NCBI GenBank assembly: GCA_025997875.1
Contig: BNVE01000170.1
Coordinates: forward strand, 1-7,286
Origin: Spirochaetia bacterium
GTDB lineage: Bacteria > Spirochaetota > Spirochaetia > Treponematales > Breznakiellaceae
Length of the DNA: 7,286 nucleotides
Direction: 5' to 3'
This document shows, in pieces, positions 1-7,270 of this stretch. The position numbers and the translations under genes were made by a program. Position 1 is the stretch's first letter. Every line of letters begins with the position of its first letter. The notes beneath the pieces are model-generated. The model had not been told where the DNA came from. It made no database searches and saw only the letters and a program-made list of their open reading frames with translations.

Positions 1-945
1 AACGGCGAGGCTGAAAAGCAGGCCGCCGCAGCCAGGGGGATCACCATTGCGGGGGGCGGGGTTAAGGCCCTGGTGGTAAAAGCCGCAACCATGGGCGCCG
101 TCAATGGCGGCGCAGCCTATTCCCGCAAACAGATTGAAGAACTGGAAGCCCAGGCAAAGATATACAAAGCCAGGGGCATGGCCTGGATGAAGGTCTCATC
201 GGCAGCTGCTCCTGGGACCTCAACCGGAGGTTCCCCTCTTGAAGGCGGGGTCTCCAAATTTTTTGTCGATTCCGCTGCGGACCTTATTGCCGGCCTTGGC
301 GCGGAGCTGGGGGATCTGATCCTCATCGTGGCCGATTCAAAACGCAGTATCGCTAACACCGCCCTGGGGGCGGTACGGTCGAAGCTCGGGAAAGACCTGG
401 GGCTCTATGGGCCGGCTGCGGATGGTCCGGCCCCCGGACGCTTCGAGTTCGTCTGGATCGTGGACTTTCCCCTCTTTGAATTCAACGAAGAGGAAAACCG
501 TTGGGAAGCGGCCCACCACATGTTCAGCTATCCGCAGGAAAAGTACCACGGCATTCTGGAAAGCGATCCCGGCGCGGTAAAGGGGGACCTCTACGATCTG
601 GTCCTCAACGGTTACGAGCTTGCCTCGGGCTCCATTCGTATCCACGATCCGGATTTGCAAAAACGGATCTTTAAAATCGTCGGCTTTGATCCCGCAGAGG
701 CGGAAAAGAAATTCGGCTTCCTCACCGAAGCCTTCAAGTACGGAGCGCCTCCCCACGGCGGTATCGCCCCCGGCCTGGACCGGCTGGTGATGCTCATGGC
801 CGGGGAGATTTCGATAAAAGAAGTGATCGCCTTCCCGAAAAATTCCTTTGCCGTCAGCCCCATGGACGACAGCCCCGGCGAAGTGGATCAGAAGCAGCTT
901 GATGAACTGCACCTGTCGGTGGTGCAGTCGAAAAAAGAACAGTAA
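1..945 (+). CDS. aspS: Aspartyl-tRNA synthetase, C-terminal part (5' end outside window)
   Basis: This is a class II aminoacyl-tRNA synthetase that charges tRNA with aspartate in the cytoplasm. The frame is open from base 1, so the visible 314 residues are the C-terminal half; the bacterial enzyme is about 590 residues, so the anticodon-binding domain and motifs 1 and 2 lie upstream. The first ~130 residues match the GAD insertion domain of bacterial AspRS (SRKQIEELEAQAKIY, GMAWMKV, then KFF). Catalytic-core sequences follow: FVWIVDFPLFE, AAHHMFSYP, LNGYELASGSIRIHD, and class II motif 3 with GLDRLVMLMAG, whose Arg binds ATP. The conserved end VIAFPKN is also present. TAA is followed at once by an in-frame TAG. 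The next gene starts 4 bases later. Whether the enzyme also charges tRNA-Asn cannot be judged, because the deciding N-terminal residues are missing. Confidence 0.97.
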   Translation, partial: NGEAEKQAAAARGITIAGGGVKALVVKAATMGAVNGGAAYSRKQIEELEAQAKIYKARGMAWMKVSSAAAPGTSTGGSPLEGGVSKFFVDSAADLIAGLGAELGDLILIVADSKRSIANTALGAVRSKLGKDLGLYGPAADGPAPGRFEFVWIVDFPLFEFNEEENRWEAAHHMFSYPQEKYHGILESDPGAVKGDLYDLVLNGYELASGSIRIHDPDLQKRIFKIVGFDPAEAEKKFGFLTEAFKYGAPPHGGIAPGLDRLVMLMAGEISIKEVIAFPKNSFAVSPMDDSPGEVDQKQLDELHLSVVQSKKEQ

Positions 946-949
946 TAGT

Positions 950-1528
950 GTGAAAGAATATTTCGATCTGCTTCTAACTTTTCTCAAACTTGGCTTTCTC
1001 ACCTTTGGCGGCGGCTATGCCATGATCCCCGTGGTGGAACGGGAGCTTATTAACAAGAAAGGCTGGACCGATATGGACGAGGTGATGAACTATTACACCA
1101 TCGCCCAGATCACCCCCGGCATTATCGCAGTGAATCTTTCTACGTTTATCGGCTATAAACGGAAGGGGCCCCTGGGCGGCGTCCTGGCCACTATCGGCTT
1201 TATTCTGCCCGGGGCGGTCTTTGTTTTGATCATCGCCTTCTTTCTCACCAATTTTGCCGATCTTCCCGCGGTAAAGCACGCCTTTACGGGTATCCGGGTC
1301 GCAGTGGCCGCCCTGATCCTGGACACGGTGATCAAAATGGTAAAGGGTGTCTTTAAAAACCGGAAGGCCCTGGTGATCTACCTTATCGCCTTTGTGCTTT
1401 CCGTGGGCTGGAAGGGCTTTAGCGTTTCCCCGCTCTGGCTGGTTTTGGCTTCCGGCGCGGCGGGGCTTCTGGTGTTCCGGCCTGCAAAGCCCCGGGATGA
1501 TTCCAAAAGCGGGGGAGACGGCACATGA
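950..1528 (+). CDS. chrA: Chromate transporter family protein, first half-size subunit
   Basis: A 192-residue hydrophobic protein of the CHR family in its short, single-domain form. Known full-length ChrA proteins export chromate and consist of two homologous halves; short forms occur as adjacent gene pairs whose products are thought to act together in the inner membrane. The N-terminal family signature TFGGGYAMIP is at residues 18-27 and the second signature, AQITPG followed by N, at 52-62. Later hydrophobic stretches include GFILPGAVFVLIIAFFL. I chose GTG at 950 because homology starts within a few residues of it (YFDLLLTFLKLGFLTFGGG). An upstream ATG at 848 lies inside aspS in another frame. 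No strong Shine-Dalgarno site precedes the GTG, so translation may be coupled to aspS, which ends 4 bases before. The polar, Lys/Asp-rich tail is probably cytoplasmic. The substrate could be an anion other than chromate. Confidence 0.88.
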   Translation: MKEYFDLLLTFLKLGFLTFGGGYAMIPVVERELINKKGWTDMDEVMNYYTIAQITPGIIAVNLSTFIGYKRKGPLGGVLATIGFILPGAVFVLIIAFFLTNFADLPAVKHAFTGIRVAVAALILDTVIKMVKGVFKNRKALVIYLIAFVLSVGWKGFSVSPLWLVLASGAAGLLVFRPAKPRDDSKSGGDGT

Positions 1529-2094
1529 GCCCATTTCTCCTCTTTGCGGAATTTTTCAAGATCGGCCTTTTTGCCATCGGCGGGGGATATGCGACCCTGC
1601 CCTTCCTTTACGAAATGGCCGGCAAGTATGACTGGCTCAGCGCGGAAATGATCGGGGATTCCCTGGCAGTGGCCCAGTCCCTGCCCGGGGCCATCGGGGG
1701 AAACCTTGCGGCCTATATGGGGTTCCGCTGGGCCGTCTTTTCAGGTTATGCCGGCGGATTTGGCGGGTTTATCGCAGCCCTGGGTCTGGTGAGCCCTTCC
1801 ATCATCATCATCGTTATCATTGCCCGTATCCTCAACGCCTTTAAGGAAAGTAAAATCGTGGCATCCCTCTTTGCCGGTTTCCGTCCCGCCGGGGCAGGGC
1901 TCCTCTCCGCCGCCGCTTTTGGGGCTATCGCCATAGCCCTGTACAACCCCGCCGCCGAAACCTTGACCGCAATGCTGCGCTGGCGGGAATGTGTCCTCTT
2001 CGCGGTTCTGTTTTTCCTGGTGTACAAATTCAAGAAGCACCCGGTGGTTTATATCGCCATTGCGGGAGCCGCCGGGGTGATCCTGGGATTGTGA
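1525..2094 (+). CDS. chrA: Chromate transporter family protein, second half-size subunit
   Basis: A 189-residue CHR-family membrane protein and the likely partner of the preceding gene. The signature IGGGYATLPFLYE is at residues 18-30 and AQSLPGAIGGNLAAY at 50-64, followed by several hydrophobic segments (for example SPSIIIIVIIARIL and a C-terminal VYIAIAGAAGVILGL). The ATG overlaps the TGA of the first subunit as ATGA, and a GGGGGAG Shine-Dalgarno site lies 7 bases upstream, so the start is secure and translation is probably coupled. In family members of this kind the two halves are reported to take opposite membrane orientations and form a heterodimer; that is family knowledge, not visible here. 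The two subunits share only the signatures by eye, so they are not a recent duplication. No simple terminator follows the stop; the gap contains the large inverted repeat. Confidence 0.88.
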   Translation: MSPFLLFAEFFKIGLFAIGGGYATLPFLYEMAGKYDWLSAEMIGDSLAVAQSLPGAIGGNLAAYMGFRWAVFSGYAGGFGGFIAALGLVSPSIIIIVIIARILNAFKESKIVASLFAGFRPAGAGLLSAAAFGAIAIALYNPAAETLTAMLRWRECVLFAVLFFLVYKFKKHPVVYIAIAGAAGVILGL

Positions 2095-2128
2095 TTGTTA
2101 CCACAGAGGTTCTCCCCATGTAGCGTCA

Positions 2129-2275
2129 CCACAGGCAGGAGGAAGGCAGGACATTCACGACGCGAATGACATCTGAAATTCTCCGCCATAGGAGACAAGC
2201 GAAGCGCAGGCTCCGGCGGCGGGCTCTACAGGGTCGTGAGCGTTGGGGATGCCCTGCCTTCCTCGGTGTCTGCGG
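2129..2275. repeat. Imperfect inverted-repeat element with nested hairpins between converging genes
   Basis: The arms GAGGAAGGCAGG (2139-2150) and CCTGCCTTCCTC (2253-2264) are perfectly complementary. Pairing continues inward to 2163/2240: over 25 positions I count 21 Watson-Crick pairs, 2 G-T pairs and 2 mismatches. Weaker similarity continues outward to about 2129 and 2275. Inside, TCTCC/GGAGA (2180-2195) forms a small stem; alternatively CCGCC (2183-2187) and GGAG (2191-2194) pair with CTCC (2211-2214) and GGCGG (2215-2219). The element fills nearly the whole gap between chrA and the thioesterase stop. It resembles a short palindromic mobile-type repeat (MITE- or REP-like). It may also serve as a two-way terminator, although no run of T follows it. 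No target-site duplication was found. Confidence 0.55.
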
Positions 2276-2276
2276 A

Positions 2277-2675
2277 TTACGCGAGCAGGTGTTCCGCCAA
2301 TAACTTTTTTTTGTCTTCCGGTAACGGTGTAGATTGTTTGATGTTGAAATCGTAGTGAACAATAACGGCGCTGCCCTTGCTGCAGAGCTTTCCCTGCTGC
2401 CATGCTTCGTGGAGGAGGGTAAAGGACTTGGTGCCGATGCGGGTTACATAGCTGCGTACCTCCACCTCGTACTGGAAGTGAAGCTCGTCCAGAAAATCGT
2501 AATCTGTGTGGGCCATGATCAGGGGCCAGGTTTTCAGGGAAAGGCTCAGGTCGGGGGCGAAAATCCTAAAGAGGGGATTCCGGGCCGTCTCGAACCAGAA
2601 GGCCAGTGTGGTGTTGTTGATGTGTCCCAGGGCGTCTACATCGCCGAACCGGGGTTCAATGGTAACAGTAAACAT
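2277..2675 (-). CDS. Acyl-CoA thioesterase of the 4HBT / YbgC hotdog family
   Basis: A 132-residue single hotdog-domain protein predicted to hydrolyse acyl-CoA (or acyl-ACP) thioesters in the cytoplasm. The family motif near the N-terminus reads RFGDVDALGHINN (residues 9-21); Asp14 is at the position of the catalytic Asp of YbgC/4-hydroxybenzoyl-CoA thioesterases, followed by the usual aromatic-rich helix FWFETAR. The length fits the family (about 130-140). I place the start at the ATG ending at 2675 because GGAG (2682-2685) lies 6 bases upstream and homology starts with FTVTIEPRFGD. A longer version from a GTG at 2720 would add 15 residues but has no ribosome site and overlaps a hairpin. It lies 83 bases downstream of cstA on the same strand and may be read through from it. 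The substrate cannot be told; a housekeeping role in fatty-acyl turnover is as likely as a link to the upstream genes. Confidence 0.85.
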   Translation of the reverse strand: MFTVTIEPRFGDVDALGHINNTTLAFWFETARNPLFRIFAPDLSLSLKTWPLIMAHTDYDFLDELHFQYEVEVRSYVTRIGTKSFTLLHEAWQQGKLCSKGSAVIVHYDFNIKQSTPLPEDKKKLLAEHLLA

Positions 2676-2716
2676 GTTTTGCTCCAAAGTAAAATGATTC
2701 GTAATAAGAAGAGTAG

Positions 2717-2743
2717 CCACGAATTATTCTTTGTAATCCGTGG
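2717..2743 (-). other. Hairpin between cstA and the thioesterase gene
   Basis: The 10-base arms CCACGAATTA (2717-2726) and TAATCCGTGG (2734-2743) pair with one G-T wobble around a 7-base loop. The hairpin begins 15 bases past the cstA stop. On the minus strand it is followed by a pyrimidine-rich stretch but not by an unbroken run of T, so it would be at best a weak terminator or an mRNA-stabilising stem. It could also be a fragment of a dispersed repeat. Confidence 0.45.
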
Positions 2744-2758
2744 ACCTCTTCAATAGGC

Positions 2759-4468
2759 TTAGGCCGCAGCCCCTTCTTTTTTATTCGCCGGTATTTCTTT
2801 TTCCGCCAGTTTGGCAACGCCCTGAACCGCTACCATGATGCCCAGGCCCAGGAGCAGGATGGCGAAGACCAGCTGCAGGAAATCGGTCCCGACATTGAAG
2901 GTTCCCGCAAAGAGTTTACCGCCCTTGTCCTTGATGGTAAATACCAGGGCGGTAAAGGTCACCCCCAGCATGATGAACATGGGCGCCCAGAGGGTGACCC
3001 CCTGTCGGTGGGTTTTTTTCAGGAACACCGAGCAGGAGATCAGGGCCAGGGCCGCCAGGAGCTGGTTTGCCGATCCGAAGAGGGGCCAGATATTGGCGTA
3101 ACCCAGGATCGCAAGCATATAACCCATGATAAGGGTGGCCACGGTGGCCACGTACTTGTTTGTCAGAACCTTGAGGATCGCCGGGGGCTCCTGTCCGGGG
3201 GACAGGTCTTCGGTAAAGAGTTCCTGGAAGGCGAGCCGTCCCACCCGGGCTACCGAGTCCAGGGAGGTAAGGGCAAAGGCCGAAACCGAAAGGGTGATCA
3301 GGGTAAAGATCACGTTTTCGGGCAGCCCAAGCCGGGTAAGGAACCCGGCGATGGCGGTGGCGAAGATCTGCGGGGGTGTACCTGCGGGAAGCTTGCCTCC
3401 CACGGCGAGGGAGCCCACCGCGATAAGGGCCAGCACCGCCAAAAGGCTTTCCACCAGCATGGCCCCAAAGCTTATGGGGAGCATGTGCTTTTCATTTTCG
3501 ATCTGCTTTGATGCGGTCCCGGAGGCCACCAGACTGTGAAAGCCGGAGACGGCGCCGCAGGCCACGGTGACAAAGAGGATGGGGAACATATAGCTTACGC
3601 TGCCGTTGGGAGCGACGATGGCAAAGGAGGTAAAGGCGGGGAGGTTGATCGACGGGGCGGCAAAAATTACCCCGATAAAGCCCGCGGCAATCATGGCCAC
3701 CAGCAGGAAGGAGTTAAGGTAATCCCGGGGCTGCAGGAGGCCCCACACGGGGGTGATTGAAGCCACAAAGATATAGGCGAATACGATGTAGAGCCAGATG
3801 CTCTTGGCGATAAAGATGGGCGCCGCGAGTCCTATGGCGATACAAATTGTCAGAAGTACTATCGCTGCCGCTGCGTTTACAATCCCGTTAGGCTTCGCCT
3901 TCCGGACAAAGAAGCCCAGGCCGACCGCAGCAATGATGAAGAGCATGGAGGTGGTGGCCACCGCGCCGTTGGCGGTCACCTGTTCACCTGCGGCGTTAAA
4001 GCCGCCGAATGTTCCCGCCACGATGTCCGCAAAGGCCGCCACTACCAGGATGGAGAAGAGCCAGGTAAAGGCAAGGAAGAGCCGCTTGCCGGTCTTGCCG
4101 ATGTAGGTCTCGATGATGAAGCCGATGGTCTTGCCCTTGTTCTTGACCGATGCATAGAGGGCGGCAAAATCCTGAACCGCCCCAAAGAACACGCCCCCGA
4201 TGAGGACCCAGAGCAGCACCGGCAGCCAGCCGAACATGGCGGCCTGTATGGGCCCGTTGATGGGACCCGCCCCGGCAATCGAAGCGAACTCGTGCCCGAA
4301 AACCACACTGGGTTTGGTGGGCACATAATCCACCCCGTCCTCAAGCTCGTAGGCCGGGGTCTTCTTGTTGGGGTCTATGCCCCATTTTTTTGCCAGCCAG
4401 CGCCCGTAAATCAGGTAGGCTGCCAACAGTACCACTGCCGCAATCAGCAACATTACTAAACCATTCAT
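2759..4468 (-). CDS. cstA: CstA-family carbon-starvation transporter
   Basis: A 569-residue polytopic inner-membrane protein of the CstA family, whose characterised members (E. coli CstA and BtsT) take up pyruvate and have also been linked to peptide uptake. The signature FGHEFASIAGAGPI lies at residues 57-70, then GPIQAAMFGWLP and GAVQDFAALYAS (to about 107). Other family landmarks follow: VWGLLQPRDYLNSF, CGAVSGFHSLVASGTASKQ, FGAMLVESLLAVLALIA and FGSANQLLAALAL. Many hydrophobic helices run throughout. It is shorter than the ~700-residue E. coli proteins and belongs to the compact forms common in anaerobes. A TTG at 4489 would add 7 residues, but those codons contain the Shine-Dalgarno AAGGAGG (4478-4484), so the ATG ending at 4468 is the start. 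It follows leuD after 136 bases of hairpins. The canonical His-His of the signature reads His-Glu here. The substrate is inferred only from the family. Confidence 0.93.
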   Translation of the reverse strand: MNGLVMLLIAAVVLLAAYLIYGRWLAKKWGIDPNKKTPAYELEDGVDYVPTKPSVVFGHEFASIAGAGPINGPIQAAMFGWLPVLLWVLIGGVFFGAVQDFAALYASVKNKGKTIGFIIETYIGKTGKRLFLAFTWLFSILVVAAFADIVAGTFGGFNAAGEQVTANGAVATTSMLFIIAAVGLGFFVRKAKPNGIVNAAAAIVLLTICIAIGLAAPIFIAKSIWLYIVFAYIFVASITPVWGLLQPRDYLNSFLLVAMIAAGFIGVIFAAPSINLPAFTSFAIVAPNGSVSYMFPILFVTVACGAVSGFHSLVASGTASKQIENEKHMLPISFGAMLVESLLAVLALIAVGSLAVGGKLPAGTPPQIFATAIAGFLTRLGLPENVIFTLITLSVSAFALTSLDSVARVGRLAFQELFTEDLSPGQEPPAILKVLTNKYVATVATLIMGYMLAILGYANIWPLFGSANQLLAALALISCSVFLKKTHRQGVTLWAPMFIMLGVTFTALVFTIKDKGGKLFAGTFNVGTDFLQLVFAILLLGLGIMVAVQGVAKLAEKEIPANKKEGAAA

Positions 4469-4477
4469 GTCGAGTAT

Positions 4478-4484
4478 CCTCCTT
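4478..4484 (-). promoter_or_regulatory. Shine-Dalgarno site of cstA
   Basis: AAGGAGG on the minus strand lies 9 bases before the ATG ending at 4468. It settles the start: the in-frame TTG at 4489 would place this ribosome site inside the coding sequence. Confidence 0.85.
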
Positions 4485-4498
4485 AACAACGCTCAATG

Positions 4499-4535
4499 GA
4501 CTTGTTCAACAACCCGGTTGGTTGTTGAACAAGTC
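4499..4535. repeat. Perfect 16-bp hairpin upstream of cstA
   Basis: The arms GACTTGTTCAACAACC (4499-4514) and GGTTGTTGAACAAGTC (4520-4535) are exactly complementary around a 5-base loop. In the cstA transcript this is the hairpin nearest the ribosome site, ending 14 bases upstream of AAGGAGG. Neither strand has a T-run after it. It shares the GTTGTTCA-type core with the hairpin at 4574-4603, suggesting a composite palindromic repeat unit. Confidence 0.85.
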
Positions 4536-4537
4536 TT

Positions 4538-4571
4538 GCAAAATGCTCCGCATTTTGCCGTTTTTAAGCGG
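4538..4571. repeat. Perfect 9-bp hairpin with an adjoining short stem
   Basis: GCAAAATGC (4538-4546) and GCATTTTGC (4550-4558) pair exactly around the loop TCC. Sharing its last base, CCGTT (4558-4562) and AGCGG (4567-4571) can form a weaker 5-pair stem with one G-T pair around a 4-base loop. The two stems sit between the large hairpins of the leuD-cstA gap, only 2 bases from each. Confidence 0.7.
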
Positions 4572-4573
4572 TT

Positions 4574-4603
4574 GTTGTTCAGAAACTGAAGTTTCTGAAC
4601 AAC
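4574..4603. repeat. Perfect 13-bp hairpin just after leuD
   Basis: GTTGTTCAGAAAC (4574-4586) pairs exactly with GTTTCTGAACAAC (4591-4603) around a 4-base loop. It starts one base after the leuD stop codon on the minus strand. The base run following it (AACCGC and onward) has no T-tract, so a standard intrinsic terminator is unlikely; it could protect the leuD mRNA 3' end after processing, or belong to a mobile palindromic repeat. Confidence 0.8.
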
Positions 4604-4604
4604 T

Positions 4605-5144
4605 CTAATAGTGTTTATTGGCGTATTCCACCCATCCCCCGGAATCCACCAGGGCCTTTTCAAAATCCTTGAGTATAAAGGGTACCGTTTTTTCTTTACC
4701 TTGGGAACCGGTTCCTTTGGCCTTGAAGCTAAGGCTGCCCTTTTCAGTATCCACCGCAAGGGTGGCGGACTGCCCGGCAAATTCCCTGAAAAGCTCATCC
4801 AGGGTTGAAGCAGGCAGCTCCGCGGCAATCATACCGCAGTTGTACATGTTCTGCCTGAAAATTCGCGCAAAACTTTCGGCGATCACAATGTTGATGCCGT
4901 TTGCTTCCAGCGCCCAGGGTGCATGTTCCCGGGAAGAACCGCAGCCAAAGTTGGCCCGGGTCAGCACCGCCCCCTTGCCGGCGATATCCTTTTTGGGATC
5001 AAAGGCGGGGAGCCTTAGGTCTTCCAGCAGATTGGCCTTAAGGGCCTCTTTGGAACTTTCGTTCAGGTACTTCGCCGGGATAATCTCATCGGTGTTGATA
5101 TCGTTCCGGTCCAGAAAGAGGACTTCGCCTCCAAATTGTTTCAT
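4605..5144 (-). CDS. leuD: 3-isopropylmalate dehydratase-type small subunit (aconitase family swivel domain)
   Basis: A 179-residue swivel-domain subunit that pairs with the large [4Fe-4S] subunit encoded just upstream to isomerise a hydroxy-di- or tricarboxylic acid by dehydration and rehydration. Motifs: DRNDINTDEIIPAKYL (12-27), NFGCGSSREHAPWAL (65-79) with the substrate-binding Ser-Ser-Arg, and SFARIFRQN (91-99). ATG is preceded by AAGGAG 7 bases upstream, and the gene lies 27 bases after leuC. The specificity loop after DEIIPAKYL reads YLNE, neither the YLRT reported for archaeal homoaconitase nor the YLVY of archaeal isopropylmalate isomerase. The true substrate could therefore be isopropylmalate, citramalate, homoaconitate or dimethylmalate. 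No leuA or leuB is in view. The family call is firm; leuD as the exact function is less so. Confidence 0.88.
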   Translation of the reverse strand: MKQFGGEVLFLDRNDINTDEIIPAKYLNESSKEALKANLLEDLRLPAFDPKKDIAGKGAVLTRANFGCGSSREHAPWALEANGINIVIAESFARIFRQNMYNCGMIAAELPASTLDELFREFAGQSATLAVDTEKGSLSFKAKGTGSQGKEKTVPFILKDFEKALVDSGGWVEYANKHY

Positions 5145-5171
5145 GGCTTTCTCCTTAATTGCGGCGTACCG

Positions 5172-6482
<1,311 letters not shown>

Positions 6483-6501
6483 TGTTTCCTCCTGATTGAA
6501 A

Positions 6502-7086
6502 TTACTTCGCTTCGCCTTTGGGGGGCGTAATGATCCAAAATACCTTCAATGCATTTTTTCCGGGATTTGCCACCACATGGGGCGCATCCGCCCGGAAGCT
6601 CACCGAATCCCCGGCTTCCAGGATGTGGGTGTGGTTCCCCACGGTTATTTCCGCACTGCCGGATTCCACAATCCCCAGCTCCCAGCCGGGATGCCCGTAT
6701 TCGGCGCTGCCGGTTTTTGCCCCCGGTTCTATGGTGATTGAGTAGGCTTCGATGCCCTCCCGGCTTTTGTCCTCCACCTGGGCCAGCTGTTCGTAGTGAA
6801 CCCCCGGCCTGGTGGTAAAGGAGGCGCCTTCTTTTTTGCGGACCACATTGACCGAACGGTCCCTGCGGTAATCCGCAAAGAGGTACTCCAAATCCAGGTC
6901 CAGGGCATCGGCGACGGACAGCAGGGTATCGATGGCAGGAGACACCCGGTTCCGCTCAATCTGGGACACCATGCTCTCGCTCACCCCCGCCTTTTCCGCC
7001 ACCTCCCGCAGGGTCAGGGCGCGGCGCTCCCGGATGGCCCGGATCTTTTCACCAAAACGATAGCTTATACGGTCTTCTTTAATCAT
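6502..7086 (-). CDS. XRE-family transcription regulator with C-terminal cupin sensor
   Basis: A 194-residue DNA-binding regulator. An N-terminal helix-turn-helix of the XRE/HTH_3 type spans about residues 11-66 (TLREVAEKAGVSESMVSQIERNR; the recognition helix is near 36-47). A linker leads to a small cupin barrel at about 112-187, with GHPGWELGIVESG and EAGDSVSFRADAPH; His132, Glu136 and His170 are plausible metal or ligand contacts. This layout (SutR/PuuR-like) commonly controls neighbouring uptake and metabolic genes in response to a small molecule. As first gene of the leftward block it probably regulates leuC, leuD and cstA and its own promoter. Only the ATG ending at 7086 fits the domain start; it lacks a Shine-Dalgarno site and the promoter is very close. 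The ligand is unknown; an organic acid handled by the operon is a guess. Confidence 0.9.
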   Translation of the reverse strand: MIKEDRISYRFGEKIRAIRERRALTLREVAEKAGVSESMVSQIERNRVSPAIDTLLSVADALDLDLEYLFADYRRDRSVNVVRKKEGASFTTRPGVHYEQLAQVEDKSREGIEAYSITIEPGAKTGSAEYGHPGWELGIVESGSAEITVGNHTHILEAGDSVSFRADAPHVVANPGKNALKVFWIITPPKGEAK

Positions 7087-7100
7087 GCTATAGTAACTGA

Positions 7101-7130
7101 AGTATAAATTAAGTTTAAAAAAAGTGTCAA
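7101..7130 (-). promoter_or_regulatory. Sigma70-type promoter of the regulator-leuCD operon
   Basis: Minus-strand -35 TTGACA (7125-7130) and -10 TATACT (7101-7106) with an 18-base spacer containing a T-run. Transcription would begin near 7094, leaving about 8 untranslated bases before the ATG ending at 7086. A partial dyad, TGTCA and TGACG flanking AG (7125-7136), overlaps the -35 box and could be an operator. Confidence 0.75.
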
Positions 7131-7139
7131 GTGACGCAG

Positions 7140-7162
7140 TTTCAAAATAACCGATTTTGAAA
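7140..7162. promoter_or_regulatory. Perfect 9-bp dyad, candidate operator
   Basis: TTTCAAAAT (7140-7148) and ATTTTGAAA (7154-7162) are exact inverted repeats with a 5-base spacer, beginning 9 bases upstream of the regulator's -35 box and between the two diverging promoters. A dimeric helix-turn-helix protein would fit two half-sites whose centres are about 14 bases apart. Binding by the adjacent XRE-cupin protein is inferred. Confidence 0.55.
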
Positions 7163-7173
7163 TCAGTTCAAGT

Positions 7174-7203
7174 AGCATTGGAATTTTAAGCATTGGAATT
7201 TTA
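7174..7203. repeat. Two tandem copies of a 15-bp unit next to the rightward promoter
   Basis: AGCATTGGAATTTTA occurs twice without a gap (7174-7188 and 7189-7203) and ends directly before the rightward -35 box. Two exact copies placed on a promoter suggest a repeated protein-binding site or a recent slippage duplication. Confidence 0.75.
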
Positions 7204-7231
7204 TTGACATATTTTTTATTATGGTGATAAT
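7204..7231 (+). promoter_or_regulatory. Rightward sigma70-type promoter for a gene beyond the window
   Basis: Plus-strand -35 TTGACA (7204-7209) and -10 GATAAT (7226-7231), spacer 16; TAATAT (7228-7233) with spacer 18 is an alternative -10. Transcription would start near 7238 and read off the window end. Confidence 0.65.
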
Positions 7232-7270
7232 ATTTAATAACAATTGAGAAAAACGCTGGTTTTTATATCC

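Noticed and set aside
848..949. An ATG at 848 as start of the first chr gene
   Set aside because: It would add 34 polar, non-family residues that overlap aspS; CHR homology begins at the GTG at 950.
337..1534. Long minus-strand open frames opposite aspS and the first chr gene (337-1002, 974-1534)
   Set aside because: They are shadows of GC-rich coding sequence on the plus strand, have no recognisable domain, and overlap genes with clear family motifs.
2126..2403. Minus-strand frames of about 80 codons through the chrA-thioesterase gap
   Set aside because: They run through the inverted repeat and into the thioesterase in another frame, with no ribosome site or family resemblance.
2676..2720. 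GTG at 2720 as the thioesterase start
   Set aside because: No ribosome site precedes it, the added residues are not family-like, and GGAG sits correctly before the ATG ending at 2675.
3008..3511. Plus-strand open frame of 167 codons opposite cstA
   Set aside because: Low-complexity Gly/Lys/Arg-rich product typical of an antisense frame; the CstA frame explains this DNA completely.
4469..4489. TTG at 4489 as the cstA start
   Set aside because: The seven extra codons contain the Shine-Dalgarno site itself.
4499..4603. CRISPR array or tRNA-like structure in the hairpin cluster
   Set aside because: The palindromes differ from each other and lack regular spacers; no cloverleaf or anticodon arm can be drawn.
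4499..4603. Rho-independent terminator after leuD
   Set aside because: Stems are strong, but none is followed by a T-run on the minus strand.
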